From Polaromonas sp. JS666 (GTDB lineage Bacteria; Pseudomonadota; Gammaproteobacteria; Burkholderiales; Burkholderiaceae_C): a DNA stretch of 64,000 bases. The stretch spans positions 2,046,001-2,110,000 of the forward strand of contig NC_007948.1 in NCBI RefSeq assembly GCF_000013865.1, in the 5' to 3' direction. Each line of letters begins with the position of its first letter. The stretch's first letter is position 1. This document shows, piece after piece, positions 48,723 through 58,006 of the stretch. The position numbers were made by a program, and so were the translations under genes. The notes under the pieces were generated by a model. It saw only the letters and a program-made list of their open reading frames with translations, did no database searches and was not told the origin of the DNA.

Positions 48723-49721
48723 ATGGAAAATTCTGCAACCACGATTTCCCCGGTTTTTGTCGATGCCGCCAGTGTGGCCAGCCACTTGCCCTGGCCGGAA
48801 CTGCTGCAGGCCCTGCACAGCGCCTTTGCCGCGACTGACCTGAGCACGCCCACGCGGGGCCATTACCACATGGAGGGCATGGGCAGCGCCGGCACACCGG
48901 TGTTGCTTTCCATGCCGGCCTGGAGCCCCGGTTTGGGGGTGGGGGTCAAGCTGGTGGCGGTTTATCCCGATAACGCCATCCTCAATTTGCCATCCATTCA
49001 CGGGCTTTACGTGTTGATGGAGGGCGCCAGCGGCCGTCCGCAGGCGGTGCTGGACGCTGGCGAGCTGACGGCGCGCCGCACGGCGGCGGCCTCGGCCCTG
49101 GCCAGCCGGTTTCTCTCGCGCCCCGACAGCCGCACGCTACTGATGGTCGGGACGGGGCGACTGTCGCAGTACCTGCCCCTGGCCCATGCCCAGGTGCGAC
49201 CGATTGAGCGCGTGCTGGTGTGGGGCAGGTCACCGGCCAAGGCGCAGGAGAGTGCGGACGCCTTGCGGGCGCAGGGCGTGAATGCAGAACCTGTCACCGC
49301 GCTGGAAGAGGCTAGCGCGCAGGCCGACATCATCAGCTGCGCCACGCTGTCGAAAACCTCGCTGTTGCGCGGTGAGTGGCTGCGTCCCGGCACGCATGTG
49401 GACCTGGTTGGCGCCTTCACGCCGCAGATGCGCGAGGCCGATGACCAGGTGTTCCTGCGCGCAGCCTCGGTCTGGTGCGACACCACCGCCGGCGGCCTGG
49501 CGGAGGCGGGCGACTTGATCCAGGCGCTGGCGTCCGGTGCCCTGGTGCGCAACCGTATTCGGGGCGAGTTGGCTGACCTGTGCCGGGCGGGCGCACCCAT
49601 TGCGCGCCGCGACACCGATATCACCGTCTTCAAATCCGTCGGAGCGGCACTTGAAGACCTTGCCGCTGCGCGGCTGTGCCTGGACCGGCTGTCGCGCGGC
49701 AGCGCGGCGCCGCAGGCGTGA
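48723..49721 (+). CDS. Ornithine cyclodeaminase / mu-crystallin family enzyme
   Basis: 332 residues from ATG 48723, 12 bp after the ATPase stop. NAD(P)-binding loop MVGTGRLSQYLPLAHAQV, with DAGELTARRTAAASALASRFLSR and VDLVGAFTPQMREADD, all typical of the family. Members are ornithine cyclodeaminase (ornithine to proline plus ammonia), delta-1-pyrroline-2-carboxylate reductase or alanine dehydrogenase. The usual GTGxQA is GTGRLS here, so cofactor or substrate handling may differ. Next to a ureohydrolase, arginine or ornithine-like substrates are plausible. Confidence 0.85.
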   Translation: MENSATTISPVFVDAASVASHLPWPELLQALHSAFAATDLSTPTRGHYHMEGMGSAGTPVLLSMPAWSPGLGVGVKLVAVYPDNAILNLPSIHGLYVLMEGASGRPQAVLDAGELTARRTAAASALASRFLSRPDSRTLLMVGTGRLSQYLPLAHAQVRPIERVLVWGRSPAKAQESADALRAQGVNAEPVTALEEASAQADIISCATLSKTSLLRGEWLRPGTHVDLVGAFTPQMREADDQVFLRAASVWCDTTAGGLAEAGDLIQALASGALVRNRIRGELADLCRAGAPIARRDTDITVFKSVGAALEDLAAARLCLDRLSRGSAAPQA

Positions 49722-49747
49722 GCGGCGGCAGCCCGATTTTTTCCAAC

Positions 49748-50830
49748 ATGAACCATTCCATGCATTCCATGACTACCAACGCAGAACATTTGGCCAGGTT
49801 GCGGGCCCGTTATGCCGGCGCTTCGGGCGCCGACATGTTTGACCCGGCATTCAAGGCCGTCGCTGAACAGATCTTCAGCAGCTCGGACCGCCGCAAGTGG
49901 CCGTTTGCCGACGTCCCCACATTTCTCGATGCCCCTTATCGCGCGGATGGCTTGGCCCAGCCCGAGCCGAATCTGGCGGGCCTCGATGTGGCCTTGATCG
50001 GCGTGCCGATGGACCTGGGCGTGACCAACCGCGCCGGGGCCCGCCTGGGGCCGCGGGCCGTGCGCAATGTGGAGCGTATCGGGCCTTACGAGCATGCGCT
50101 GGGCCTGGCGCCGGTGACCCGCTTGAAGATGGCTGACGTGGGCGATGTGCCCATGCGCAGCCGTTTCAGCCTGGACGAATGCCATGCCGACATCGAGGCC
50201 TGCTTCAACCAGGTTGTGAACGCGGGTGTGATTCCGCTGGCTGTGGGCGGTGACCATTCGATCACGGGCTCCATCCTGAAAGCGGTGGGACGCGACCGGC
50301 CGGTGGGCATGGTGCATATTGATGCCCACTGTGACACCGCCGGAACCTACGAGGGCTCCAAATTTCACCACGGCGGGCCCTTTCGGGAAGCGGTGCTGGC
50401 CGGCGTGCTGGATCCGCGCCGCTGCATCCAGATTGGCATTCGGGGCGGGGCCGAGTATTTGTGGGAGTTTTCGTTTGACTCCGGAATGACCGTCATCCAT
50501 GCCGAAGAGTTCTCCAAAATGGGCGTGGAAGCCGTGATCCGGCGCGCCCGCGAAGTGGTGGGCGACGGCCCGACCTATGTGACGTTTGACGTGGACAGCC
50601 TGGACCCCGCGTATGCGCCGGGCACGGGCACGCCCGAGGTCGGCGGCCTGAGCCCGCGCGAAGTGCTCACCTTGCTGCGCGGCCTGGCGGGCCTGAACAT
50701 TGTCGGCGGTGACGTGATGGAGGTCGCTCCACAGAACGACCCCTCCGGCAACACGGCCCTGGTGGGCGCGCAGATGCTGTTCGAGATACTGTGCCTGGTT
50801 GCATTGTCGCCAGCCATGGCGAACCGATAA
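49748..50830 (+). CDS. Agmatinase/guanidinobutyrase-family ureohydrolase
   Basis: 360 residues from ATG 49748. The binuclear metal site of the arginase superfamily is complete: His in VGGDHSITG, Asp/His/Asp in HIDAHCDTA, and Asp pair in TFDVDSLDP. It also has the agmatinase-type EGSKFHHGGPFREAV and GTGTPEVGGLSPREVL. It hydrolyses a guanidino group to urea and an amine. The sequence is closer in style to agmatinase and guanidinobutyrase than to arginase. About 45 residues precede the catalytic domain. The exact substrate is open. Confidence 0.88.
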   Translation: MNHSMHSMTTNAEHLARLRARYAGASGADMFDPAFKAVAEQIFSSSDRRKWPFADVPTFLDAPYRADGLAQPEPNLAGLDVALIGVPMDLGVTNRAGARLGPRAVRNVERIGPYEHALGLAPVTRLKMADVGDVPMRSRFSLDECHADIEACFNQVVNAGVIPLAVGGDHSITGSILKAVGRDRPVGMVHIDAHCDTAGTYEGSKFHHGGPFREAVLAGVLDPRRCIQIGIRGGAEYLWEFSFDSGMTVIHAEEFSKMGVEAVIRRAREVVGDGPTYVTFDVDSLDPAYAPGTGTPEVGGLSPREVLTLLRGLAGLNIVGGDVMEVAPQNDPSGNTALVGAQMLFEILCLVALSPAMANR

Positions 50831-50856
50831 GCGGCTAGGCGTCACCTCCTTATTTA

Positions 50857-50907
50857 TTTCTATTTCTATTTCTCTTTCTCTTTCTCTTTACTCTTTACTC
50901 TTTACTC
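50857..50907. repeat. Hexamer/heptamer microsatellite before ridA
   Basis: Two TTTCTA, three TTTCTC and three TTTACTC units in a row, 51 bp without a G on the plus strand. The tract lies between the ureohydrolase stop and the AGGA ribosome site of ridA, so copy-number change would alter the leader rather than a protein. Confidence 0.9.
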
Positions 50908-50919
50908 TTCAGGAACATC

Positions 50920-51276
50920 ATGACCATCCAGCGCATTGAAACCGGCCCCCGCATGTCGCAAGCCGTTGTGCACCAGAAAACCGTTTACCTCGCCGGCCAG
51001 GTAGCCGACCACGATGCCGGGCCCAGCGTCTACACCCAGACGCAGCAGGCCCTGGCGAGCATCGACCGCCTGCTGGCCGCTGCCGGCAGCGACAAGACCC
51101 GCATACTGAGCGCCACCATCTGGCTGACCGACATGGACACCTTTGCCGACATGAACCGTGCCTGGGAGGCCTGGGTCGTGCCCGGCAGCACCCCGGCACG
51201 CGCCACCGTGCACAGCGCCCGCCTGGCCGCGCAGGAATACCGGGTGGAGATCGGCGTGATTGCGGCGCAGGCCTGA
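50920..51276 (+). CDS. RidA family protein (imine/enamine deaminase)
   Basis: 118 residues; trimeric YjgF/YER057c/UK114 fold. Family features: VYLAGQVADHDAG, QTQQALASIDRLLAAAGSDKTRI and PARATVHSARLA with the Arg that holds the substrate carboxylate. RidA hydrolyses reactive imines released by PLP enzymes or amino-acid oxidases. As the last gene of the transporter/cyclodeaminase/ureohydrolase cluster it probably removes an imine intermediate of that pathway. ATG 50920 follows AGGA. Confidence 0.9.
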   Translation: MTIQRIETGPRMSQAVVHQKTVYLAGQVADHDAGPSVYTQTQQALASIDRLLAAAGSDKTRILSATIWLTDMDTFADMNRAWEAWVVPGSTPARATVHSARLAAQEYRVEIGVIAAQA

Positions 51277-51722
51277 TTCTTTGTCCGGAATGCCGGCCGC
51301 CATGCCGGGTTGAGTCCCGTGGCGATGGCTCCAAAACGCCAGGCCCCAAGGCCGGGAGCGCTGTGCGGACCGCCCATCCGCTCCCCCTCAGCGCTGCCGG
51401 CGTATCAATGCGTGCAGGGGCCGGATGCTGGTCAACCGACGACCAGGACGTCCTGGCGCTGAAGCGGCCACTCAGATCGGCGGCACTTTGCTGCCGCCTT
51501 GCGCCTTGCGCCGTGCCCGGTCAACATAGCCAGGATCGGGTGCGCAGGGGGGCTTCCCCATTCGTGCAACTTCGAGGTTGCGATCGTCGCTGCACCGGCG
51601 GCGGCGTCAGCCATGCCTGACCATCCCCACTTGTCCCAACCTGTCCCCCGGCTGTCCTCAGCTGTCCCGCTCAAGGGTAAATTTCTCCCGGAATTCGGGT
51701 GATTTATGCCATTGCCGAGTGC
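51277..51722. other. Spacer without recognisable gene
   Basis: About 450 bp between ridA and the efflux promoter. Short open frames on both strands look like chance; no domain, tRNA or repeat was recognised. Confidence 0.5.
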
Positions 51723-51771
51723 TTGACAAGCCACTCCATTTATTTTAGATTACTAACCGGTCAGTCAGTAA
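51723..51771 (+). promoter_or_regulatory. Efflux operon promoter with overlapping operator
   Basis: TTGACA (51723-51728), 17 bp, then TAGATT (51746-51751). A 22-bp imperfect palindrome TTACTAACCGG...CAGTCAGTAA (51750-51771) overlaps the -10 and start site, as TetR/AcrR operators do. Confidence 0.65.
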
Positions 51772-51816
51772 CTGATTGGCCCGATTTTTCACTCCCGATT
51801 TTTACCGAACCAGACC

Positions 51817-52989
51817 ATGAAAAAAACCGTCTTTTCGCTGGTGAGTATCGCTGCCTTGCTGGCCGCCTGTACCCCATCCGCTCCGCCTGAAGAGCCGGTT
51901 CGCGCCGTGAAGGTGATGACTGTGGGGACTGATGCGTTTTCTTCCAGTCATGAATATGCGGGTGAAGTCAGGGCCCGGGTCGAGTCCCGCCTGGGTTTCA
52001 GGGTCGGGGGCAAGATCATCAAGCGGCAGGCCGAGCTGGGCCAACGCGTCAAGGCCGGCCAGGTGCTGGCCCAACTGGACCCGCAGGATTACAAGCTGGC
52101 CGTCGACGCGGCCCGCGCCCAGGTTGCAACGGCGATGACCAACCGGGATCTCGCCGCGGCTGATTTCAAGCGCTACAAAGAGCTGAAGGACCAGAGTTTC
52201 ATCAGTGGCGCGGAACTGGAGCGTCGCGAAACGACCTTCAAGGCGGCCCAGGCGCAACTCGAGCAGGCCCAGTCGCAGCTGGCCGTGCAGAGCAACCAGG
52301 CCGGTTATGCCGCGCTGGTGGCCGACGTCTCGGGTGTGGTGACCGCGGTGGAGGCCGAGCCGGGTCAGGTGGTAGCCGCCGGGGTGCCGGTGGTGCGCAT
52401 TGCGGCCGACGGCGTGCGTGACGTGGTGTTCTCGGTGCCCGAAGACCGGGTGGCCGGCATCAAGGTCGGTGCACCCGTCAAAATTCGCGTTTGGGCGCAA
52501 CACACAGATTTACCCGGCAAGGTGCGTGAAGTGGCTGCGAGCAGCGATCCGGTGACGCGGACCTACCCTGTCAAGGTTTCTATTGATGCCAAGGAACCGC
52601 CCGTACTGGGCGCCACGGTGTCCGTGGTGCCTGAAGCGGGGGGCATTGCCGGTACGCCGGTCATCAAGCTGCCGACCACGGCCTTGCGCCAGGAAGGCAA
52701 TGCCACGGCGGTGTGGGTACTCGACAAGGCCAGCATGACCGTCAAGCCACAGGTGGTCCAGGTCGCCACGGCCGATGGCAACGACGTGGTGGTGGCGTCG
52801 GGCCTGCAGCCGGGCATGCTGGTCGTCAGCGCCGGCGTGCATGTGCTGTCGCCTGGGCAGAAAGTGACCATTTACCAGCCCAGCGTGGCCATATCGACCG
52901 CCGCTCCTGCTCAATCAGCGCCTGATTCGATAGCGAGTCCTGCAACGGCTGCTGCGGCTTCCAGCGCATCCGCGTCTGCCGCGAAGTGA
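51817..52989 (+). CDS. RND efflux periplasmic adaptor (AcrA/MFP family)
   Basis: 390-residue lipoprotein; lipobox LAAC with Cys 18. Biotinyl-lipoyl halves (RLGFRVGGKIIKRQAELGQRV and AEPGQVVAAGVPVVRIA) flank a coiled-coil hairpin (about 95-160, rich in Ala/Gln/Lys), followed by beta-barrel and membrane-proximal domains. Ends in an Ala/Ser-rich tail. Connects the RND pump to an outer-membrane channel. Directly upstream of the pump gene (7 bp). Confidence 0.93.
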   Translation: MKKTVFSLVSIAALLAACTPSAPPEEPVRAVKVMTVGTDAFSSSHEYAGEVRARVESRLGFRVGGKIIKRQAELGQRVKAGQVLAQLDPQDYKLAVDAARAQVATAMTNRDLAAADFKRYKELKDQSFISGAELERRETTFKAAQAQLEQAQSQLAVQSNQAGYAALVADVSGVVTAVEAEPGQVVAAGVPVVRIAADGVRDVVFSVPEDRVAGIKVGAPVKIRVWAQHTDLPGKVREVAASSDPVTRTYPVKVSIDAKEPPVLGATVSVVPEAGGIAGTPVIKLPTTALRQEGNATAVWVLDKASMTVKPQVVQVATADGNDVVVASGLQPGMLVVSAGVHVLSPGQKVTIYQPSVAISTAAPAQSAPDSIASPATAAAASSASASAAK

Positions 52990-52996
52990 GGCCGGC

Positions 52997-55900
52997 ATGA
53001 CGCAGGCAGACAACGGCACCGGCAGCCAGGCCGGCAACAACTCCAGCAACAACACCAGCAACGGCGCTCTTCCTTCCCCCCGGTTCAATCTGTCCCGCTG
53101 GGCGCTGGAGCATGCGGCGCTGACGCGCTACCTGCTGGTGGTGCTGATGGCGCTGGGCTTTGCATCCTATTTCCAGCTCGGGCAGGACGAAGATCCGCCA
53201 TTCACCTTCAGGGCCATGGTGGTTCGTACCTACTGGCCCGGCGCCACCGCGCAGCAGGTCGCCGAGCAGGTCACCGACAAGATAGAGCGCACGCTGCAGG
53301 AAGTGCCCTACGCCGACAAGATACGCAGCTATTCGAAGCCGGGCGAGTCGCAAATCATTTTCCAGATCAAGGATTCCTCCAAACCCGGCGACGTGGCCAA
53401 CGTCTGGTATTCGGTGCGCAAGAAGGTCGGCGACATGCGTGGCACCCTGCCAGGCGGTATTCAGGGCCCTTTTTTCAATGACGATTTTGGTGACGTCTAT
53501 GGCGTGATTTACGCGCTGGAATCCGATGGGTTCAACTATGCCGAGCTCAAGACCTTTGCCGACGATGTGCGCCAGCGCCTGTTGCGCGTGCCGGATGTCA
53601 GCAAGGTTGAACTGTTCGGAGTCCAGGACGAAAAGGTTTTCATTGAAATTTCCCAGAAACGCCTGGCGCAGCTGGGACTGGATTTCAACCAGGTGCTGTC
53701 GCAGCTGGGCCAGCAAAACGCGATCGAGTCAGCGGGTGCCGTGCAGACCCCGCTGGATGTGGTGCAGGTACGGGTAGCCGGACAGTTCGAAGCGGTGGAG
53801 CAGCTGCGCGCCATGCCAATTCGCGGTGCAGGCTACGGGGCGGGAACCAGTGCCGGAGGCAGCCAGCTGCGTCTGGGTGACATCGCTGAAATCAGGCGAG
53901 GCTATGTCGATCCCCCGACTGTCAAGGTTCACCACCAGGGCAAGGAAGTAATTGCGCTGGGTGTGTCCATGGTCAAGGGTGGCGACATCATCGGGCTGGG
54001 CAAGTCGCTGGAGAAATTGTCTGAAAGCATCACCAGCACCTTGCCGGCCGGTGTCAAGCTGGTCCATGTGCAGGATCAGCCCAAGGCCGTGTCGAGGTCT
54101 GTGAACGAATTTGTCGCGGTGCTGATCGAGGCCGTGGTGATTGTGCTGGCAGTCAGCTTTATCAGCCTGGGCCTGCACAAACGCCAGCATGAAGGCCCCG
54201 GCCGGCTGCCGCTGTGGAAGCTTTATTACATCGACATGCGGCCCGGACTGGTCGTGGGCATCACCATCCCGCTGGTGCTGGGCATGACCTTTCTGGCCAT
54301 GTGGTACTACGGTATCGGCCTGCACAAGATATCGCTGGGATCCCTGATCATTGCGCTGGGCCTGCTGGTGGACGACGCCATCATTGCGGTGGAAATGATG
54401 GTGCGCAAGATGGAGGAGGGCTACGACAAGGTGCGCGCCGCCACCTTTGCATATGAAATCACCGCGATGCCCATGCTGACGGGCACGCTCATCACCGCGG
54501 TCGGGTTTTTGCCCATTGGCCTGGCCAAGTCGACCACGGGTGAATACACCTTTGCGATTTTTGCGGTGACTGTGATTGCGCTCGTGCTCAGCTGGATTGT
54601 GTCGGTGTACTTTGTCCCTTACCTGGGCACGCTGCTGCTCAGGGTGCCCCCGCACGTGAAGGAGGTCGCTGCCGGCCTGGACAGCCCGCACGAGATGTTC
54701 AACAGCCCCTTCTACAACACCTTCCGCAAAACCGTGAACTGGTGCGTGCAGCATCGCTGGATCACGATTGGCGCCACGGTGCTGCTGTTTGCGCTGGGCA
54801 TTGTGGGCATGGGCAAGGTGCAGCAGCAGTTTTTCCCTGACTCCAGCCGTCCCGAGATCATGGTGGACATCTGGTTTCCCGAGGGGACATCGTTTGCGGC
54901 CAACGAGGCCACCGCCAAACGGGTGGAGCGGCGCCTGATGCGGGAAGAGGGCGTGACTACGGTCAGCACCTGGGTGGGCTCGGGCGTGCCGCGCTTTTAT
55001 TTGCCGCTGGACCAGGTCTTTCCGCAGACCAATGTGTCGCAGATGATCGTGCTGGCCAAGGACCTGAAGGTGCGCGAGACCCTGCGCATCAAGCTGCCGG
55101 CCCTGCTGGCGACCGAGTTCCCAGAGGTGCGGGGCCGCGTCAAGTTGCTGCCCAACGGACCGCCGGTGCCTTACCCGGTGCAGTTCCGGGTCGTGGGTAT
55201 TGATCCGCTGGCCCTGCGCGAGCGCGCCGACGAGGTCAAGGCGGTGATGCGGGAAAGTGCGAACACGCGCGGCGTCAATGACAACTGGAACGAATCGGTC
55301 AAGGTGTTGCGCCTGGAGGTGGACCAGTCGAAAGCACGCGCGCTGGGTGTGAGCAGCCAGTCCATTGCCCAGGCCTCCCGGACCATTCTGGCGGGCACCC
55401 CGGTGGGCCAGTTCCGCGAAGGCGACAAGCTGATCGACATCGTGCTGCGCCAGCCGCTGGACGAGCGCAACGCCATCACCGACATTGCCAATGCTTACCT
55501 GCCCACGGCTTCCGGGCGTTCGATTCCGCTGACGCAAATCGCCAAGCCGGTCTTCACCTGGGAGCCGGGGGTGATGTGGCGCGAAAACCGCGATTACGCC
55601 ATCACGGTGCAAAGTGACATTGTCGAAGGGCTTCAGGGCGCAACGGTGACCCAGGAGCTGATGCCCAGGCTCAAGGCGCTGGAGACCAAATGGCACGGCA
55701 GCGGCATGACAGGCTACCGCATCGAGGTGGCGGGCGCGGTGGAAGAAAGCAGCAAGGGCTCGGCGTCCATCGCTGCGGGCATTCCCGTCATGCTGTTCCT
55801 GACCTTCACGCTGCTGATGCTGCAATTGCACAGCTTCAGCCGCGCCATGCTGGTATTTTTGACCGGCCCGCTTGGCATCGCGGGCGTGGCCGGGGCGCTG

Positions 55901-56266
55901 ATTTTATTGGGACGACCGTTCGGATTTGTGGCTTTGCTCGGCGTGATCGCGCTCATGGGCATGATCCAGCGCAATTCCGTGATCCTCATTGATCAGATCG
56001 AGCAGGATCGTGCCCGGGGCGTACCCGCCTGGGATGCGATTGTCGAGTCAGCTGTGCGCCGGTTGCGGCCCATCGTGCTGACGGCCGCAGCTGCGGTGTT
56101 GGCCATGATTCCGCTGTCGCGCAGTGTGTTCTGGGGCCCGATGGCCGTCGCCATCATGGGCGGGTTGGTGGTGGCGACGGTGCTCACTTTATTGGCACTG
56201 CCGGCCATGTATGCGGCGTGGTTTCGTGTCAAGCGCGAGCCGGAGACACCCCTGGCCGTCTCCTGA
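52997..56266 (+). CDS. RND efflux permease (AcrB/HAE1-like)
   Basis: 1089-residue proton-driven inner-membrane pump with 12 helices and two large periplasmic loops. TM4 carries LGLLVDDAIIAVEMMVRKME, the two adjacent Asp being the proton relay. The second half repeats the fold (GPLGIAGVAGALILLGRPFG, GMIQRNSVILIDQIEQD). An unusual Asn/Ser/Gly-rich N-terminus of about 28 residues precedes TM1. No outer-membrane channel gene follows, so a TolC-type partner is encoded elsewhere. Substrates unknown. Confidence 0.94.
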   Translation: MTQADNGTGSQAGNNSSNNTSNGALPSPRFNLSRWALEHAALTRYLLVVLMALGFASYFQLGQDEDPPFTFRAMVVRTYWPGATAQQVAEQVTDKIERTLQEVPYADKIRSYSKPGESQIIFQIKDSSKPGDVANVWYSVRKKVGDMRGTLPGGIQGPFFNDDFGDVYGVIYALESDGFNYAELKTFADDVRQRLLRVPDVSKVELFGVQDEKVFIEISQKRLAQLGLDFNQVLSQLGQQNAIESAGAVQTPLDVVQVRVAGQFEAVEQLRAMPIRGAGYGAGTSAGGSQLRLGDIAEIRRGYVDPPTVKVHHQGKEVIALGVSMVKGGDIIGLGKSLEKLSESITSTLPAGVKLVHVQDQPKAVSRSVNEFVAVLIEAVVIVLAVSFISLGLHKRQHEGPGRLPLWKLYYIDMRPGLVVGITIPLVLGMTFLAMWYYGIGLHKISLGSLIIALGLLVDDAIIAVEMMVRKMEEGYDKVRAATFAYEITAMPMLTGTLITAVGFLPIGLAKSTTGEYTFAIFAVTVIALVLSWIVSVYFVPYLGTLLLRVPPHVKEVAAGLDSPHEMFNSPFYNTFRKTVNWCVQHRWITIGATVLLFALGIVGMGKVQQQFFPDSSRPEIMVDIWFPEGTSFAANEATAKRVERRLMREEGVTTVSTWVGSGVPRFYLPLDQVFPQTNVSQMIVLAKDLKVRETLRIKLPALLATEFPEVRGRVKLLPNGPPVPYPVQFRVVGIDPLALRERADEVKAVMRESANTRGVNDNWNESVKVLRLEVDQSKARALGVSSQSIAQASRTILAGTPVGQFREGDKLIDIVLRQPLDERNAITDIANAYLPTASGRSIPLTQIAKPVFTWEPGVMWRENRDYAITVQSDIVEGLQGATVTQELMPRLKALETKWHGSGMTGYRIEVAGAVEESSKGSASIAAGIPVMLFLTFTLLMLQLHSFSRAMLVFLTGPLGIAGVAGALILLGRPFGFVALLGVIALMGMIQRNSVILIDQIEQDRARGVPAWDAIVESAVRRLRPIVLTAAAAVLAMIPLSRSVFWGPMAVAIMGGLVVATVLTLLALPAMYAAWFRVKREPETPLAVS

Positions 56267-56341
56267 ATGGCACTAAGCGGCTCAATGCCCGTGAAATCGG
56301 GCTTCGATAACGGCTAAAATAGAGAGTTGACCGATTTCAAG

Positions 56342-56375
56342 CGGGGATTCGGAGGTTTTTCGGATTCCCGTTTTT
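56342..56375 (+). terminator. Intrinsic terminator just upstream of tRNA-Leu(UAG)
   Basis: CGGGGATTCG pairs with CGGATTCCCG (10 bp with two G-U pairs), loop 9 nt, then TTTTT. It ends only 9 nt before the tRNA. It could end the efflux transcript; a -10-like TAAAAT at 56315-56320 lies upstream of it. Confidence 0.7.
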
Positions 56376-56384
56376 ATTTCAGGC

Positions 56385-56471
56385 GCGCGGGTGGCGAAAT
56401 TGGTAGACGCACCAGGTTTAGGTCCTGACGCTGGCAACAGTGTGGGGGTTCGAGTCCCCCCCCGCGCACCA
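56385..56471 (+). tRNA. tRNA-Leu (anticodon TAG)
   Basis: 87-nt class II tRNA with encoded CCA. Acceptor GCGCGGG/CCCGCGC, anticodon TAG at 56419-56421 in loop TTTAGGT, long variable arm, T-loop GGTTCGAGTCC. Confidence 0.97.
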
Positions 56472-56592
56472 TTTCTGAGGGTTTACGGGAAGCAGGTGAA
56501 GTGCTGCTTCCGGGCCTTCAGGCTTTGCGGCATTGCCGCAGCATGTCAGGTGCAAGCCCTGTTTTGAATATTTTTGATCTTAGGAAACCATC

Positions 56593-57903
56593 ATGGCCGT
56601 GACTGTTGAAACCCTTGAAAAGCTTGAGCGCAAAATGACGCTGACGCTGCCCCTCAATACCATTCAGTCGGAAGTCGATACGCGCCTGAAGCGCTTGGCC
56701 CGCACGGTGAAGATGGACGGCTTTCGTCCCGGCAAGGTGCCCATGAATGTGGTGGCCCAGCGTTACGGCTACTCGGTGCACTATGAAGTCATGAACGACA
56801 AGGTGGGCGAGGCTTTTGCCGTGGCAGCCAACGAAGCCAAGCTGCGTGTTGCCGGCCAGCCCCGCATCAGCGAAAAAGAGGGTGCCCCTGAAGGCGAGCT
56901 GGTCTTTGACGCCGTCTTCGAGGTCTATCCCGACGTCAAGATTGCCGACCTGACCCAGGCAGAAGTCGAAAAGGTCAGCGCTGAAGTCAGCGATGCAGCC
57001 ATCGACAAGACTGTGGACATCCTGCGCAAGCAGCGCCGCACGTTCGCGCAGCGCGCTGCCGATGCGCCGGCCCAGGACGGCGACCGCGCCACCATCGACT
57101 TCGAAGGCAAGATCGACGGCGAAACCTTTGCCGGGGGCAAGGCGGAAGATTTCCAGTTCCTGGTCGGTGAAGGCCAGATGCTCAAGGAATTTGAAGATGC
57201 CGTGCGCGGCATGAAAAGCGGCGAGAGCAAGACTTTCCCGCTGAACTTCCCGGCTGACTACCACGGCAAGGACGTTGCCGGCAAGCAGGCGGACTTTCTG
57301 GTGACGGTCAAGAAAATCGAAGCAGCTCACCTGCCCGAAGTCAACGAGGCACTGGCCAAGTCGCTGGGCATCGCGGATGGGACCGTGGAAGCCCTGCGCG
57401 CCGACATCAAGAAAAACCTCGAGCGTGAAGTCAAGTTCCGCTTGCTGGCCCGCAACAAAAACGCCGTGATGGACGCGCTGGTGGCCAATGCCGAACTCGA
57501 GCTGCCAAAATCCAGCGTTCAGGCCGAAGTCGACCGCATGATCGAAGGCGCGCGCGCCGACCTGAAGCAGCGCGGCATCAAGGACGCCGACAAGGCACCA
57601 ATTCCTGACGACGTCTTCCGTCCCCAGGCTGAAAAGCGCGTGCGCCTGGGCCTGGTGGTGGCCGAACTGGTTCGTGCCAACGGCCTGCAGGCCAAACCCG
57701 AGCAGCTCAAGGCCCATATTGAGGAATTGGCTGCCAGCTACGAAAAGCCCCAGGACGTGGTGCGCTGGTACCTTGGCGACAACCGCCGCATGGCTGAAGT
57801 GGAAGCGGTTGTCATCGAGAACAACGTGACGGAGTTTGTCCTGGGTAAGGCCAAAGTCAACGACAAGGCCATCTCTTTCGACGACCTGATGGGCCAGAAC
57901 TGA
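56593..57903 (+). CDS. tig: Trigger factor
   Basis: Ribosome-associated chaperone and prolyl isomerase, 436 residues. N-terminal ribosome-binding domain with the signature [17 protein letters not shown] (the FRK-like site near residue 45). FKBP-type PPIase domain at about 155-240 ([20 protein letters not shown], GFxxAV-type [17 protein letters not shown]). C-terminal helical arms follow. It precedes clpP-clpX-lon, the common proteobacterial order. Confidence 0.97.
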   Translation: MAVTVETLEKLERKMTLTLPLNTIQSEVDTRLKRLARTVKMDGFRPGKVPMNVVAQRYGYSVHYEVMNDKVGEAFAVAANEAKLRVAGQPRISEKEGAPEGELVFDAVFEVYPDVKIADLTQAEVEKVSAEVSDAAIDKTVDILRKQRRTFAQRAADAPAQDGDRATIDFEGKIDGETFAGGKAEDFQFLVGEGQMLKEFEDAVRGMKSGESKTFPLNFPADYHGKDVAGKQADFLVTVKKIEAAHLPEVNEALAKSLGIADGTVEALRADIKKNLEREVKFRLLARNKNAVMDALVANAELELPKSSVQAEVDRMIEGARADLKQRGIKDADKAPIPDDVFRPQAEKRVRLGLVVAELVRANGLQAKPEQLKAHIEELAASYEKPQDVVRWYLGDNRRMAEVEAVVIENNVTEFVLGKAKVNDKAISFDDLMGQN

Positions 57904-57926
57904 CAGGGCGAAATTTCTCCTGAAGC

Positions 57927-57975
57927 TGGGGCTTGTGCCTGACTTGAAGTCGGGGGCACAGGCCCCAATTTATTT
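57927..57975 (+). terminator. Long hairpin between tig and clpP
   Basis: TGGGGCTTGTGCC pairs with GGCACAGGCCCCA (57927-57939 with 57955-57967), followed by ATTTATTTTA. Likely terminator or attenuator separating tig from clpPX. Confidence 0.75.
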
Positions 57976-58006
57976 TAGGTACAGTACAAACATCTCTGGA
58001 GAAAAC

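Noticed and set aside
53729..55831. 700-codon minus-strand open frame
   Set aside because: Antisense to the RND permease gene; His/Gln/Arg-rich with no domain.
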